Below are positions 36,359 to 46,759 of a stretch of DNA of 64,000 nucleotides, in pieces; the first letter of the stretch is position 1, and the number at the start of each line of letters is the position of its first letter. The position numbers were made by a program, and so were the translations under genes. The DNA comes from Vicinamibacterales bacterium (GTDB lineage: Bacteria; Acidobacteriota; Vicinamibacteria; Vicinamibacterales; Fen-181): the NCBI GenBank assembly GCA_036504215.1, contig DASXVO010000021.1:16428-80427 (forward strand), in the 5' to 3' direction. The notes below the pieces were generated by a model, which saw only the letters and a list, made by a program, of their open reading frames with translations, ran no database searches and had not been told where the DNA came from.

Positions 36359-39300
36359 CCCAGATTCTCCCGCACCATCCAGCCCATCATGGTCTCCCGA
36401 ACCGCGGCGAAGGCCTCCTTCACTGGCGCGAGCAGGGCGGCGGCAGCCACGAGATCGCCGCTGGCGGCCGCCTGCTCGAGGTCGAACGCGACCTGCTGCA
36501 GCCCGGTCGCGCCCGCCGTTCCCGACGACCCCTTGAGCGAGTGGGCGAGACGGCGCAGCGTCGGGCCGTCACCTCCGGCAAGCGCCTCGTCCATCGCCAC
36601 AAACTGCCTCGGGGTGTCGTCGAGGAAGATCTGGAGCACTTCGACGAAGATCTCCACGTCGCCGCCGACCCGCGCGAGCAACGCGCCGCGATCGAGTTCC
36701 GTCGCGGGCCGGACCGGGACGGCCGCCAGCGTGGGCGCCTCTGCCGGAGCGACCGTCGCGCCCTGCGCCTCGGGCTGAGGATCCGTCGTCGTCCACCGCG
36801 CGATGGCGGCGGCCAGTTCGTCCGATTTGATTGGCTTCGACACGTAATCGTCCATACCCGACTCGAGACAGCGCTCGCGATCGCCTTTCATCGTGTGAGC
36901 CGTCATCGCAATGATGGGAATGCGCGGGTTGCGGACGCCACCGTGACCCAGACGGATCTGTCTTGTCGCCTCGAAGCCGTCCATCTCCGGCATCTGGACG
37001 TCCATCAGCACGAGATCATACGGCATCGTGCCCAGCGCCTTGAGCGCCTCGGCACCATTCGCCACCGCATCGACGCGGTGCCCCATCTTCTCGAGAACCT
37101 TGGTCGCCACCTTCTGGTTGGTGATGTTGTCCTCGGCGAGCAGCAACCGGATCTTGCGGCGGGCGGCCTCGGCCAGCGTGAAGCGGGTGACGATCGGCTC
37201 GCCGTCAACCGGACCTTCCTCCTGGCGGCCCGCCAGCGTTCTGAGCAACGCCAGGAGCTGCGAGGCCTTGACCGGCTTGGTCAGGTAGCCGGAGAAACCG
37301 ATTTCCTCGAGCCTGCTGACTTCGCCGCGCCGGCCCGCCGACGTCATCATGACCAGGGCGGTGTCCTTGATCAGCGGGTCTGCTTTGATCCGGCGCCCCA
37401 GTTCGTCACCCGCGACGCGGGGCATCACCATGTCGAGGATGGCGACGCGGTAGGGATCCGTGTCGTGCGCCGCCTGCCTCAGGAGGGCGATCGCCGATTC
37501 CCAGCCATCCACCTCGTCGTGCCGGCAATGCCAGGATTCGAGCAGCCCAGCCAGCACGCGTCGATTCGTGCCGTTGTCGTCCACGCCGAGGACGCGAAGT
37601 CCTTCGATCTCGGCCAGGGGCGGAGGGTGCCGGCGCGCGGCGAGGGGTTGAACCGCGAACCGGGCGGTGAACCAGAAACTCGAACCCGCACCCGCCTCGC
37701 TTTCCACTCCCACCTGGCCACCCATGAGCTCCGCGAGCCGGCGTGAGATCGAGAGGCCCAGCCCGGTGCCGCCGAAGCGGCGCGTGGTGGAACTGTCGAC
37801 CTGCGTGAATGGTTGGAACAGCGTGCCGAGCTTGTCGGCAGGAATGCCAATCCCGGTGTCGTGGACGACGAACCGCAGGAGCACGTCCTCGCCGCTCACC
37901 TCGTCCGCGCTGATGCTGAGCGTGACCTCGCCGACCTCGGTGAACTTGATCGCGTTGCCGACCAGGTTGGTGACGACCTGGCGCAGCCGGCCCGGATCGC
38001 CGCGGAGAGACATCGGCACGTCGGGCGCCACCAGGCACGCCAACTCGAGCCCCTTCTCGTGTGCCCGGATCGCCAGGATGTCGATCATGTCCTCGAGCGT
38101 CGTCCCGAGGTCGAAGTCGAGGACTTCGAGGCCCAGCTTGCCGGCTTCGATCTTCGAGAAATCGAGGACCTCGTTGATGATGGACAGCAGCGAGTCGGCG
38201 CAGTGACGGACGGTGTCGGTGAACTCCTGCTGCTCGGCGGTGAGGCGCGTATCGAGGAGCAGCCCCGTCATGCCGATGATGCCGTTCATCGGCGTCCGGA
38301 TCTCGTGGCTCATGTTGGCGAGGAACTCGCTCTTCGCGGCATTCGCCACGGCCGCTTCCTCCGCGAGACGGTTGGCGCGCTCGACCGATCGCTGGAGTTC
38401 GCTGTTGGCCGCCTCGGTTTCCTCCTTGGCCTTCCACAACGCCTCGTCCACCTTGAGCCGTTCGGTGATGTCGCGGATGATCCCGACCGCGTGCCACCGG
38501 TCGCGCAGCCGCACGGCCGAGGCTGACAGTTCGACCGGGATCTTGCTGCCGTCCTTGTGGCGGGCGTGGATCTGCTGCCCTGACCCGATGAAGGGGCCCT
38601 CGCCCGTCATGCGGAACTGCGCGAATCCAGACAGGAACGGTGTCTCGTGTTCCTCGGGAATGATGAGTGCGTAGAGCGGTTGCCCCTCGGCCTCGTCGCG
38701 CGTGTAGCCGAACAGCCGTTCCGCCGCGTCGTTCCAGACCGTGACGCGCGAGTCCTGATCGATCATGATGATCGCGTCTTCGGCCGCCGCGCTGATGCTG
38801 CTGAAGATCTCCTCCCGCTCGCGCAGCGCCTCCTCGGCTCGCGTCCGCGCCGTCATGTCGATCGCCACGGCGAGCAGGAAGCGCTGTCCCGCCAACTCGA
38901 ATCCGTCCATCGACAGCGCGACATCCCGGATCTCGCCCGAACCCGTCCGGAACTGCATCTCGAAGTCGCGCATCGTCGCGCGGCCGGTCAGCGCCTGTTC
39001 GACTGCCTCCCGTGCGGTGGTATCGACGATCAGCTCGAGATCATCAACGCTGCGGCCGACGACATCCCCGCGGCCGTTGCCGACCAGTCCCAGCCACGCG
39101 TCGTTCACCTCCACGATTTGGCGGTTGTCCGTCCAGAAGATCGCCATCGGCGCCGGATTGGACTGGAAGGCCTTTTGAAACCGCTGCTCGCTCTCGCGCA
39201 GCGCCTCCTCCGCCTGCTTGCGCGCCTGCGCATTCGACAGGACATCCGCGACGATTCGCAGCAGCGTGACCTCGTCCTCGGGCCAGTCGCGGTGGCGCTC

Positions 39301-41448
39301 GAGGACCTCGAGAACCAGGAACCCGGTGACGATGCCACGGTGGTGCACCGCCACGCAGAGAAACGCGCCGATCCCCTGCTCGAGCATCGATGCCCGTTCG
39401 ATGGCCGCCGTCTCCGGCATGAGCTCGACGCGCGGGACCATCACCACGCCGCTCTTCTCGATCGTGGACCAGAGCCACGGGTAGTCGGCGAGCGACGCGT
39501 CCTGCAGCGTCGCCAGGTGGGATCCGGCCGACGGCGCACACCACTCGTGGGTCAGGCTGAACCGTGTGCGATCGGGCCTGAGGTGGAAGAGTTGCGTCCG
39601 ATCCACCTCCAGGAACATGCCAACCTCTCGCAGCGCCTCGCGCGTCGCGGCGTCCACGCGTTCGGTCCGCAGGCCGAGAAAGCGCGCGGAGATGCCGAGG
39701 ATGACCTGCGTGAAGCGATGTCCGCGTTCGAGCGCCAGTTGCGTGCGCTGGCGGTCAGTGATGTTGGTGGCGATGCCGACCATGTGCGTCAGGCGACCGT
39801 CACCGTCGATGACCGGATTGAGCACGACCTCGATGATCGAGCCCAGGCCGTCGCCGCGCACGTAGCGCGTTTCGACCGACGCGCATTCACCCTGCCGGCA
39901 GCGGCGGGTGACCGCCTCGATCGGGCCCCGCTCGTCGGGCGGCCACAGGTCCGCCAGTCGGCGTCCGGTGATCTCGGATTCCTTCAGCCCGAACACCTCC
40001 AGGCCGTGTCCGTTGATCGTCAGGCACCGCTCGTCGTGGTCGAGCAGCATGATGCCGTTTGGCGAGCCTTCGACCAGACTCCGATATTGGCGTTCCGACG
40101 CGGCGGTGCGCGCGCTCGATTCGGCCATCTTGCGCTTTGCGACGAAATACGCGAGCAGGAGCGCGCTGGCGAGGCCCGTCACCACCATCGGTGCGAGACG
40201 CGCCCGCGCCACGCCGCGCCGCCAGTCGGACGGGCGCACCTGCAGGTCGAGCGCGGAAGTCAATCTCCCGTCGGCCGGGCTCCGGATGGGGACGAGCGTG
40301 GAGATCGTCGTGGCGTAGTCGTGCACCTGCGGGAGGTTCCGCTCGCCGAGGAAGAGGCCGACCGGGCCCACGTCCGGCAGCAGGTATCGATCGCCCGGAA
40401 CCGCCGGCTGGTCCGGACCTCCCGTTCGACCGCTGGCCGTTGCCTGCACGAGATAGAAGAACGCGCCGCCCCGAAGGCCGATGAGCGAAGCCGCCTGCAC
40501 GTCGGAGTCTTGTTGACACACCGCGGCAAGCCCGCGGTGCAACACCTGGTACGTCTCCGTGACCGTGTCGGCCGACGAACCCGAGAGTTGTTCGAGAAGG
40601 GTGACCGGCAACATGGCGGCTACCGTGGACGCCCGCGAGACGAGCGTCCGACGTTGCTCTCTCGCCTGGACCGAGCCGACGGCCTGCGTCGCGATCCACC
40701 CGCCCACGAGCACGAGGACGATGGTCGATGTCAGCCCGTGTCGGTGGCGCATCCAGGGAGATGGCGCTGCCGTCGACATCGTCCCCCCCCGGACTCGACA
40801 GAGGTGCAGCCACAACGAAACCGTGACGCCGGCAGCCAGAATCGCTCGCAGGTACTGCAGGGGCACGCCGACCGTCCAGCGGTAGACCTCGGCGTCGAGA
40901 ATGGTCGCGGGCAGGGCCGGGCGCCCCGTCGAGAGCATGGAGGCAAGGCCGAAGAGGGCCAGGCCGCAGCCCGCGACACGCAGAGGCCGTCCGAGGTCGC
41001 CCCGGGCCCGCGCCGCGCCAATCAGGGACCAGGCGGCCCAGACACTGGCTGGCGCCGCCAGCACATAGCCGAGAGCGGTTTGCGCGCCGTCCAGTCCCCA
41101 TTGCCACCCACTCAGTGCGAGGGCGACCGCAGCCGCCGCTGGCCAGAGGCGGGATCGCGCCAAGCGCCCCGGAGACCCCTGCCGGGCGAACTCCAGGAGG
41201 CAGGCATATGCCCCCGCCAGGCCCACAAGCCTGGCCACGTCGAGAACGCTCGAGCCACCGACCACCGGGCCAAGGATCTCCATGCCCTCGACGAGCCCGA
41301 GGACAACGCCGAACAGACCCAGCCACGACCAGACAGCCTTCCCCCGGCCATCCGCCGCCAGCGCACCCGCGGTGGCGGCCAGGAGGACGAAGGCCAGCCC
41401 GCAGGAGAAGTGGACGTAATCGAGCTGCTGGGCGAGAAATTCGATCAT
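36355..41448 (-). CDS. Membrane hybrid sensor histidine kinase with multiple PAS/GAF, two receiver and HPt domains
   Basis: 1,697 residues. Residues 1-225 hold about seven hydrophobic helices (MASE-like). A further helix lies near 250, an extracytoplasmic segment of about 150 residues follows, and a helix near 420 comes next. Then PAS (about 450-570, [20 protein letters not shown]), GAF (580-740), PAS (745-870) and PAS (885-1000). A coiled linker leads to HisKA with [11 protein letters not shown] (His near 1047) and HATPase_c ([26 protein letters not shown]). Two receivers follow, both with acidic pocket, phospho-Asp and Lys (ILDMVMP...[16 protein letters not shown]...SKPI), then HPt ([14 protein letters not shown]). 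A full phosphorelay in one chain. The output partner is not in the window. ygiD is coupled downstream by a 4-base overlap. Confidence 0.95.
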   Translation of the reverse strand: MIEFLAQQLDYVHFSCGLAFVLLAATAGALAADGRGKAVWSWLGLFGVVLGLVEGMEILGPVVGGSSVLDVARLVGLAGAYACLLEFARQGSPGRLARSRLWPAAAAVALALSGWQWGLDGAQTALGYVLAAPASVWAAWSLIGAARARGDLGRPLRVAGCGLALFGLASMLSTGRPALPATILDAEVYRWTVGVPLQYLRAILAAGVTVSLWLHLCRVRGGTMSTAAPSPWMRHRHGLTSTIVLVLVGGWIATQAVGSVQAREQRRTLVSRASTVAAMLPVTLLEQLSGSSADTVTETYQVLHRGLAAVCQQDSDVQAASLIGLRGGAFFYLVQATASGRTGGPDQPAVPGDRYLLPDVGPVGLFLGERNLPQVHDYATTISTLVPIRSPADGRLTSALDLQVRPSDWRRGVARARLAPMVVTGLASALLLAYFVAKRKMAESSARTAASERQYRSLVEGSPNGIMLLDHDERCLTINGHGLEVFGLKESEITGRRLADLWPPDERGPIEAVTRRCRQGECASVETRYVRGDGLGSIIEVVLNPVIDGDGRLTHMVGIATNITDRQRTQLALERGHRFTQVILGISARFLGLRTERVDAATREALREVGMFLEVDRTQLFHLRPDRTRFSLTHEWCAPSAGSHLATLQDASLADYPWLWSTIEKSGVVMVPRVELMPETAAIERASMLEQGIGAFLCVAVHHRGIVTGFLVLEVLERHRDWPEDEVTLLRIVADVLSNAQARKQAEEALRESEQRFQKAFQSNPAPMAIFWTDNRQIVEVNDAWLGLVGNGRGDVVGRSVDDLELIVDTTAREAVEQALTGRATMRDFEMQFRTGSGEIRDVALSMDGFELAGQRFLLAVAIDMTARTRAEEALREREEIFSSISAAAEDAIIMIDQDSRVTVWNDAAERLFGYTRDEAEGQPLYALIIPEEHETPFLSGFAQFRMTGEGPFIGSGQQIHARHKDGSKIPVELSASAVRLRDRWHAVGIIRDITERLKVDEALWKAKEETEAANSELQRSVERANRLAEEAAVANAAKSEFLANMSHEIRTPMNGIIGMTGLLLDTRLTAEQQEFTDTVRHCADSLLSIINEVLDFSKIEAGKLGLEVLDFDLGTTLEDMIDILAIRAHEKGLELACLVAPDVPMSLRGDPGRLRQVVTNLVGNAIKFTEVGEVTLSISADEVSGEDVLLRFVVHDTGIGIPADKLGTLFQPFTQVDSSTTRRFGGTGLGLSISRRLAELMGGQVGVESEAGAGSSFWFTARFAVQPLAARRHPPPLAEIEGLRVLGVDDNGTNRRVLAGLLESWHCRHDEVDGWESAIALLRQAAHDTDPYRVAILDMVMPRVAGDELGRRIKADPLIKDTALVMMTSAGRRGEVSRLEEIGFSGYLTKPVKASQLLALLRTLAGRQEEGPVDGEPIVTRFTLAEAARRKIRLLLAEDNITNQKVATKVLEKMGHRVDAVANGAEALKALGTMPYDLVLMDVQMPEMDGFEATRQIRLGHGGVRNPRIPIIAMTAHTMKGDRERCLESGMDDYVSKPIKSDELAAAIARWTTTDPQPEAQGATVAPAEAPTLAAVPVRPATELDRGALLARVGGDVEIFVEVLQIFLDDTPRQFVAMDEALAGGDGPTLRRLAHSLKGSSGTAGATGLQQVAFDLEQAAASGDLVAAAALLAPVKEAFAAVRETMMGWMVRENLG

Positions 41449-41848
41449 TGAGTCCCGGGCAGGGGAATACCGCGTAGGTACGGCACACCCCTACACCATT
41501 CTTTCGGCTTTGTCCTCAACTTCAACAGTCCGTAGGTCATCCGGCCGAAAGACGGAGTTCGCTGCAAGGGGTTCGGGCGGGGCGTGGAATCAGGGAATTA
41601 AGTCCGCCCCCGGGGTGAATTAGTCTCCGATTTAGACCCCCGTGGTCCATAACACAGCCATATCGATGATGGCATGAGTCTCGCTTACCTCCGTGACGAC
41701 CCATTCCAACCCCCGTTGTGGGAGCCCCCAAGCCTTCGCCCCGACGACAGAGACAAGGTGACGCGTTCCATTTCGCGACATGGGAGGCGTGACCGTTTGA
41801 GCGTGGCCCCCATTGCGGCGGTCCAGCCCTCGGACCGCCGCAACCACT
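41449..41848. other. Intergenic region without convincing gene
   Basis: This spacer, with the minisatellite that follows, separates the divergent hybrid kinase and RDD genes by 577 bp. Open frames here are short and Arg/Pro-rich and carry no ribosome sites. I see no hairpin terminator or RNA gene. The kinase promoter should lie in it, but no convincing -35/-10 pair was found. Confidence 0.5.
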
Positions 41849-42012
41849 TTCTTCCTTCCGCCTTCCACCTTCCACCTTCCGCCTTCATCCTTCCTCCTTC
41901 CGCCTTCATCCTTCCTCCTTCCGCCTTCATCCTTCCGCCTTCATCCTTCCTCCTTCCGCCTTCATCCTTCCTCTTTCCTCCTTCCTCCTTCATCGTTCCT
42001 CCTTTCTCCTGC
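41849..42012 (+). repeat. Pyrimidine heptamer minisatellite (CCTTCNN, 21-bp units)
   Basis: Built of heptamers of the form CCTTCNN, arranged mostly as the 21-bp unit CGCCTTCATCCTTCCTCCTT plus C, with one 14-bp unit and degenerate ends. Because 21 is a multiple of three, both strands show long repetitive open frames (FILPPSA and EGGRMKA periodicity); I treat these as spurious. The array ends directly at the extended -10 element before the RDD gene. Confidence 0.85.
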
Positions 42013-42018
42013 TATCCT
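42010..42018 (+). promoter_or_regulatory. Extended -10 giving a likely leaderless RDD transcript
   Basis: TGCTATCCT: a TGn extension plus TATCCT. The -10 ends only 7 bp before the ATG at 42026, where the start site of transcription would fall, and no ribosome site precedes the ATG. This is the usual geometry of leaderless mRNAs. Confidence 0.45.
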
Positions 42019-42025
42019 GTCGCCC

Positions 42026-42799
42026 ATGCGCCGACTGGCGGCTGAACCGCTTCATGTCCTGCCGGACTTCGTCGGGCGCCCGATTGCGTCGCCCGGGCGA
42101 CGCCTGGTGGCGTTTGCCATCGACACCGTGCTGCTCGTGATTCCAACAGCCCTCGCCGGTGTGGTGGTCGCCGGGATGATCCTCTACGCCACCGATCGAC
42201 CGGCCTACCATGCGCTCACGCGGATCAAGAGCGGAGGTGCCAGGGATCCCTCGGCCACCCGAGCGACCCTGCGCGACCTCGCGCCGCTCCTGGTGCGCCT
42301 GGAAGCACCTGGCCTTCCGGCGGCAGCCATCGAGGCCACGGAAGCCGGTGAACTCGACAAGGCCGCCGCTCTGTTGGGCGAGTTCAATTACGTCTTGTCG
42401 CTGAAACTGACTGAAGGCGAGAACACCAAACCGCTGCCGCCAAAGACGATTCGCATCGACGTCGAACGGATCATTCCCCCGGTGGCGCGTGGGATCGCGC
42501 TGTTCGCCGTGCCCGCCTTGTACTTCACGCTCTTCACGTGCTCCTCGCGCGGGGCGACCCCCGGCAAGCGTCTCGCCGGAATCCGCGTCGTCCGGCTCGA
42601 CGGCGAGCGCTTGTCGTGGCTCGAAGGCCTCGAGCGGTTCATCGGCTACGTGCACATCCCCGCCACCCTGTGCCTCAGCGTGCTGGATCTCTGGCGCGAT
42701 CCGAACCGTCGCCTCCCGCACGACCGCACGGTCCACACCGCCGTCATCGCCGTCCGGTCGCGGGCGGCGACGCGGGCGACGCAGCCCGCGGCGGTCTGA
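42026..42799 (+). CDS. RDD family membrane protein
   Basis: 257 residues. The RDD signature is split as usual: GRRLVAFAIDTVLLVIPTAL (Arg, first Asp, first helix) near residue 25 and GATPGKRLAGIRVVRLDGERLSW with LDLWRDPNRRLPHDR at the C-terminal side. Three membrane segments are visible (about 30-55, 150-175, 205-225). Between the first and second lies a polar insert of about 100 residues that I cannot match to a known domain. Some RDD proteins act in Na+/H+ antiport, but most are uncharacterised. The ATG at 42026 lacks a ribosome site and sits just behind an extended -10. Its TGA overlaps the next gene's ATG (TGATG), so the two are probably co-translated. Confidence 0.85.
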   Translation: MRRLAAEPLHVLPDFVGRPIASPGRRLVAFAIDTVLLVIPTALAGVVVAGMILYATDRPAYHALTRIKSGGARDPSATRATLRDLAPLLVRLEAPGLPAAAIEATEAGELDKAAALLGEFNYVLSLKLTEGENTKPLPPKTIRIDVERIIPPVARGIALFAVPALYFTLFTCSSRGATPGKRLAGIRVVRLDGERLSWLEGLERFIGYVHIPATLCLSVLDLWRDPNRRLPHDRTVHTAVIAVRSRAATRATQPAAV

Positions 42800-44127
42800 T
42801 GGCTCCCGCGCCGGCGACGCCGACACTCCGCGTCAGGACCATCCTCGGGTTCTGGACTCCCCTGGCCGCCACGTGGTTGATGATGGCGATCGAGGGTCCG
42901 TACGTTGCGGCCATCATCGCCAGGCTGGCCGATCCGGTCCGCAACCTCGCCGCCTACGGCGTCGCCTTCTCGTTTGCGTTCATGGCCGAAGCGCCCATCA
43001 TCATGATGATGACGGCGGCCAACGCGCTCGTCGCCGATCGGGAGTCGCTCGTCGCACTGCGCCGTTTCATGATCCGATTGAACACGGCGTTGACCGTGGC
43101 CATGCTCGTCGGTCTCTTCCCGCCCGTCTTCCGTTTCGTCACGGATCGTCTGATTGGGCTCCCCCCTGACGTCGCGCAGCTCACGCACGTCGCCACGTCG
43201 TTCCTCGTCCTCTGGCCGGCCGCGATCGGGTATCGCCGCTTCTACCAGGGGATCCTCGTGCGGCACCGCATGCCGCGCCGGGTGGCCTATGGGACGGTCA
43301 TCCGCCTGGGAACGATGTCGGTCGTCGGGGGAGGGCTGGCGATTGCCACGACGCTGCCCGGCGCCTACGTCGGTTCGCTCGCGCTCGGCACAGGAGTGAT
43401 TGCCGAAGCCGCCGCCAGTCGCTGGATGGCCCGGGCCATTGTCGAGCGGTTGCTGCACGAGGTGCCGAAGCCCGGCGCACCACGGCTGACGATGGGTGAG
43501 ATCGCACGATTCTACGTGCCGCTCGCGCTGACCTCGTTGCTGGTCATCGTGGTCAACCCGTTCGTCACGTTCTTCCTCGGCCGCAGTCGCTCGCCCATCG
43601 AATCGCTGGCCGTGCTGCCTGTGGTGACTGGCTTCGTGTTCATCTTCCGCAGCGGGGCCATCGCCTACCAGGAGGTTGGAGTGGCCCTGACGGGCGCGAA
43701 TCGTGAGCACGAGGGCCCGGTCGGCCGGGTGGCACTCGGCCTCGCGTCGGTCTCGACCGCGGCCATCGGCCTCGTGCTGTTCACGCCGCTCGGCCCCGCC
43801 TGGTTCGAACGCGTGTCCGGCCTGTCGCCGCAACTGTCGGCCTTCGCCCTGTGGCCCGCACGCGTCCTCACGATCGTGCCTGCGCTCGACTATCTTCTCA
43901 GCGTGCAGCGGGCGCTGCTCGTACTCGCGCGGCGTACTCGGGTCATCAGCGTGGCGACCGCCGCTGAGGCTGCCACCATCCTCATCGTCCTTGCCGGCGG
44001 CATCGCCGGTCTCGACATGGTCGGCGCGATTGTCGCCAGCGCCGCCATCGCGCTCGGGCGCCTGGCCGGCAATCTGTTCCTGCTCGCGTCGGCGCTCGGG
44101 TCGGGCCGACGGCCGGTCGCGACCTGA
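42799..44127 (+). CDS. MOP-superfamily membrane transporter, ANKH/MATE-like
   Basis: 442 residues with about twelve membrane segments. The pattern suggests the multidrug/oligosaccharide/polysaccharide exporter superfamily. Several short stretches recall ANKH (progressive ankylosis protein) more than typical MATE pumps: LAAYGVAFSFAFM, WPAAIGYRRFYQGILVRHRM, FYVPLALTSLLVIVVNPFVTFF and AVLPVVTGFVFIF. Human ANKH exports ATP/pyrophosphate and citrate; the substrate here is unknown. The start is fixed by a TGATG junction with the RDD gene. The ANKH relation is my own comparison by eye and moderate; membership of the MOP superfamily is firmer. Confidence 0.7.
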   Translation: MAPAPATPTLRVRTILGFWTPLAATWLMMAIEGPYVAAIIARLADPVRNLAAYGVAFSFAFMAEAPIIMMMTAANALVADRESLVALRRFMIRLNTALTVAMLVGLFPPVFRFVTDRLIGLPPDVAQLTHVATSFLVLWPAAIGYRRFYQGILVRHRMPRRVAYGTVIRLGTMSVVGGGLAIATTLPGAYVGSLALGTGVIAEAAASRWMARAIVERLLHEVPKPGAPRLTMGEIARFYVPLALTSLLVIVVNPFVTFFLGRSRSPIESLAVLPVVTGFVFIFRSGAIAYQEVGVALTGANREHEGPVGRVALGLASVSTAAIGLVLFTPLGPAWFERVSGLSPQLSAFALWPARVLTIVPALDYLLSVQRALLVLARRTRVISVATAAEAATILIVLAGGIAGLDMVGAIVASAAIALGRLAGNLFLLASALGSGRRPVAT

Positions 44128-44218
44128 CCGTGGATGTGAGCGAGGCCGGCGGGCGGCTCTCCCGCTCAGCTTTCGTTCCTCACTGCCCACCATCCTCCCC
44201 TATCGCCATGGCCTTGTC

Positions 44219-44247
44219 TTGACGAGAAATCAATAAGCAGGGATACC
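44219..44247 (+). promoter_or_regulatory. Sigma70-type promoter candidate for the sensor kinase
   Basis: TTGACG (44219-44224), 17-bp spacer, GATACC (44242-44247). The -35 is five of six and the -10 weak. The ATG at 44266 is preceded by GAGGG (44255-44259). Confidence 0.35.
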
Positions 44248-44265
44248 AGACATCGAGGGCGTGCT

Positions 44266-46359
44266 ATGTCGATGCGTCGAAGGGCGATCGGACTGGTCCT
44301 CGTCGGGCTCGCGGCTGCCGCCGTGGCGGCAACCATGTGGCTCCACGCTCGCCAGACGCCGCCCGCGACCGTCCGCGTGGGTTACCGCCACTCTCCTCCT
44401 TCCTACCTCGCTCCCGAGGGAGCGCCGCCCGGAGGTATCGCCGTCGACACCATCGCCGCGGCGGCCGCCCGCGGCGGCGTCACGATCAAGTGGACGCGGA
44501 TCTCCGGCGATGCTCTGGCGCCGCTCCAGAGCGGGATCATCGACGTCTGGCCCACTCTCCCGCTGGGCATCGACACCATGGGCCTGCACGTCACCGAACC
44601 CTGGCTGCAGAGCACCTTCGTGCTGATCACGCGCGAGGGCAGCCATATCACCAGCGCGCGCACCGCGGCCGGACGACGGGTGGCGCATCTCCCGAGCCGA
44701 CGCGGCCTCGAGGACGAGATCTTGCGGCGCGCGGTGCCCGGTGCCACCTATCTCGCCGTCGAGGACGCGGCGGTGCTTCCGGCCGTCTGTTCCGGGACTG
44801 CGGACGCCGGCTTCATCGAGGGACGCCTGGCCCAGTGGCTGCTGCTGAACCGACCGCCCGCTTGCGCGGATATTCCTCTGGCGTTTGTCGCGCTCGAGGG
44901 CGCCGGACTGTCGTACGCCATCGGCTCCACAGTCGCTGCCGGCCCCGTGGCCGACCGGCTCCGGGCTGAGATCGCACGCATGGCGGAGGACGGCACCCTC
45001 GCGTCGATCCAGTCCAGGTGGTCGATGGCCGCACCGAACGAAACCGGCCTCGCGACGGCTCTCGAGCGCGCCAGGCAGCGCGCCCGCTGGTCTCTGTACG
45101 GCGGCGCCGCTCTGGCCGTGGCGCTGCTGCTGTCGCTCTGGCAGATCCGACGGAGCGTCCAGGCCGCGCAACTGGCCGAGCAGGCGTCGCGGGCGATGAA
45201 GGACTACGCGTCGCAGCAGGAGCGCTATCGTCTGCTGTTCGAGCGAAACCTGGCTGGCGTCTTCCGGTCAACGGTTGATGGCCAGGTACTGGAGTGCAAC
45301 GACGCGTTCGCGCGCATGCTCGGGTACTCCTCCCCGGCCGAGGTCGTGGCTCAGCCGGCCCTCACCCTCTATCCCGGCCCGGCCGATCGGCAGCGATTCG
45401 TGTCGCGGGTTCTCTTGAACGGCAGCGTGACCAACGTCGAGAACCAGGTACGTCGACGGGACGGGTCGGCGGGATGGCTGCTCGAGAACGTCAGCGTGTT
45501 CCGACAGGGCAACGGGCACGCGACGGTGCTCGAGGGGACGTGCATCGACATCACGGAACAACGACGCCTGGAAGAACAGTACCGCCAGGCGCAGAAACTC
45601 GAGAGCGTCGGCCGTCTGGCCGGCGGCGTCGCGCACGACTTCAACAACCTCCTGACTGCAATAACCGGTCACACCGAGTTGCTCCTGGCGGACGTCGGCG
45701 AGACGAGCCCGTACCGCGTGTCGCTCCAGGAGATTCGGAAAGCCAGCCACCGTGCCGCATCTTTGACGCAGCAGTTGCTCGCCTTCAGCAGGAAGCAGAT
45801 CCTCCAGCCCGTGGTGCTGAGTATCAACGACGTCGTCGACGACACCTGCCGGCTCCTGACGCGCGTCATCGGCGAAGACATCGAGCTGACCACGCGCCTG
45901 GACCCTGGGGCCGGCACCGTTCGCGCCGATCCCGATCAACTCGCCCAGGTGTTGATGAACCTCGCGGTCAACGCGCGGGATGCCATGCCAGGCGGGGGCC
46001 AGCTCACCTTCGAAACCCGCCCGGTGCTGGTGACTCCGGCCGACGTGCAGGACGATGCAGACGCGGTGGTCGGTGCCTGCGTGCGCATCACGGTATCGGA
46101 CACTGGCCACGGGATGGACGCCGAAACCCAGCGCCGCCTCTTCGAACCCTTCTTTACGACGAAGGAGCAGGGAAAGGGCACCGGGCTCGGGCTCTCCACC
46201 GTCTATGGCATCGTCAAGCAGAGCGGCGGCCACATCCGGCTTCGGAGCGAAGTCGGGAAAGGAACGCGATTCGAGATCGACCTGCCGAGCGCTCCGACGG
46301 TGGCGGACGGGAACGGCTCGACTGCGCCCAGTCAACACGGATCCGGGGAGAGCCGGTAG
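44266..46359 (+). CDS. Sensor histidine kinase with periplasmic solute-binding (SBP_bac_3-like) domain
   Basis: 697 residues. N-terminal signal-anchor helix (RAIGLVLVGLAAAAVAATM). A periplasmic binding-protein type 3 domain follows (about 35-260: VRVGYRHSPPSYLAPEG, LQSGIIDVWPTLPLG, GTADAGFIEGRLAQWLL), of the kind that binds amino acids or similar small solutes. A second membrane helix lies at about 272-292, then PAS (about 325-440, YRLLFERNLAGVFRSTVDG), HisKA with GGVAHDFNNLL (His near 455) and HATPase_c (NLAVNARDAMPGG, DTGHGMD, GTGLGLSTVYGIVKQ). There is no receiver domain, so the partner regulator must lie elsewhere. The next gene is a 65-residue protein 55 bp downstream; no response regulator is nearby. 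Confidence 0.93.
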   Translation: MSMRRRAIGLVLVGLAAAAVAATMWLHARQTPPATVRVGYRHSPPSYLAPEGAPPGGIAVDTIAAAAARGGVTIKWTRISGDALAPLQSGIIDVWPTLPLGIDTMGLHVTEPWLQSTFVLITREGSHITSARTAAGRRVAHLPSRRGLEDEILRRAVPGATYLAVEDAAVLPAVCSGTADAGFIEGRLAQWLLLNRPPACADIPLAFVALEGAGLSYAIGSTVAAGPVADRLRAEIARMAEDGTLASIQSRWSMAAPNETGLATALERARQRARWSLYGGAALAVALLLSLWQIRRSVQAAQLAEQASRAMKDYASQQERYRLLFERNLAGVFRSTVDGQVLECNDAFARMLGYSSPAEVVAQPALTLYPGPADRQRFVSRVLLNGSVTNVENQVRRRDGSAGWLLENVSVFRQGNGHATVLEGTCIDITEQRRLEEQYRQAQKLESVGRLAGGVAHDFNNLLTAITGHTELLLADVGETSPYRVSLQEIRKASHRAASLTQQLLAFSRKQILQPVVLSINDVVDDTCRLLTRVIGEDIELTTRLDPGAGTVRADPDQLAQVLMNLAVNARDAMPGGGQLTFETRPVLVTPADVQDDADAVVGACVRITVSDTGHGMDAETQRRLFEPFFTTKEQGKGTGLGLSTVYGIVKQSGGHIRLRSEVGKGTRFEIDLPSAPTVADGNGSTAPSQHGSGESR

Positions 46360-46414
46360 GACCGCGGTTCAAGGTCCGGCTCGACCGGCCGAATATCTAG
46401 ACGAGAGGTTTGCC

Positions 46415-46612
46415 ATGGCGGATGAGTTCGCGAGCGTCACCTTCACGGTCAACCGGACGAACCGGGACCTGCCGCGCCGGGATCCCCAGCAGCAGGACTC
46501 GCGCCGGCGTCCACCCAAACACTCACCTCCAGCGGCCGACCCTGCCGTTTCGGCGGCTGTACCGGGAGACGAGGCCCCGACGGTTGGCTCTCACCTGAAC
46601 GTCCGCGCCTGA
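46415..46612 (+). CDS. Small Pro/Arg-rich hypothetical protein
   Basis: 65 residues. The main support is a good ribosome site, GAGAGG six bases before the ATG at 46415, and its position 55 bp behind the sensor kinase. The protein begins MADEFASVTFTVNRTNRDL, then becomes Pro/Arg/Asp-rich and probably disordered. No domain, signal or membrane segment recognised. It could be a short regulatory or interaction peptide, or a chance frame. Confidence 0.45.
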   Translation: MADEFASVTFTVNRTNRDLPRRDPQQQDSRRRPPKHSPPAADPAVSAAVPGDEAPTVGSHLNVRA

Positions 46613-46629
46613 ACCGCCTCGCGGCCATC

Positions 46630-46720
46630 TTCCTTCCTGCTGTCCGCGCCTCGTTCTCGGCCTTCCGTTTCCCGTTCCCCGTTCATCGATCGCCGTCGTC
46701 ATTTTCCATTTCTCACCTTC
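46630..46720. repeat. CT-rich degenerate spacer
   Basis: Pyrimidine-rich sequence (TTCCTTCC, CCGTTTCCCGTTCC, TTTTCCATTTCTC) before the Sel1 lipoprotein gene, similar in texture to 2543-2576 and 20999-21118. CATAAT (46731-46736) just downstream is a possible -10. Confidence 0.35.
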
Positions 46721-46759
46721 GGTCTTGCACCATAATTGCAGTGGATATGGAGGACGACC

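Noticed and set aside
41685..42025. Repetitive open frames on both strands of the minisatellite (EGGRMKA and FILPPSA periods)
   Set aside because: The 21-bp unit automatically yields seven-residue repeats. There is no ribosome site and no known domain, and the RDD start lies after the array.
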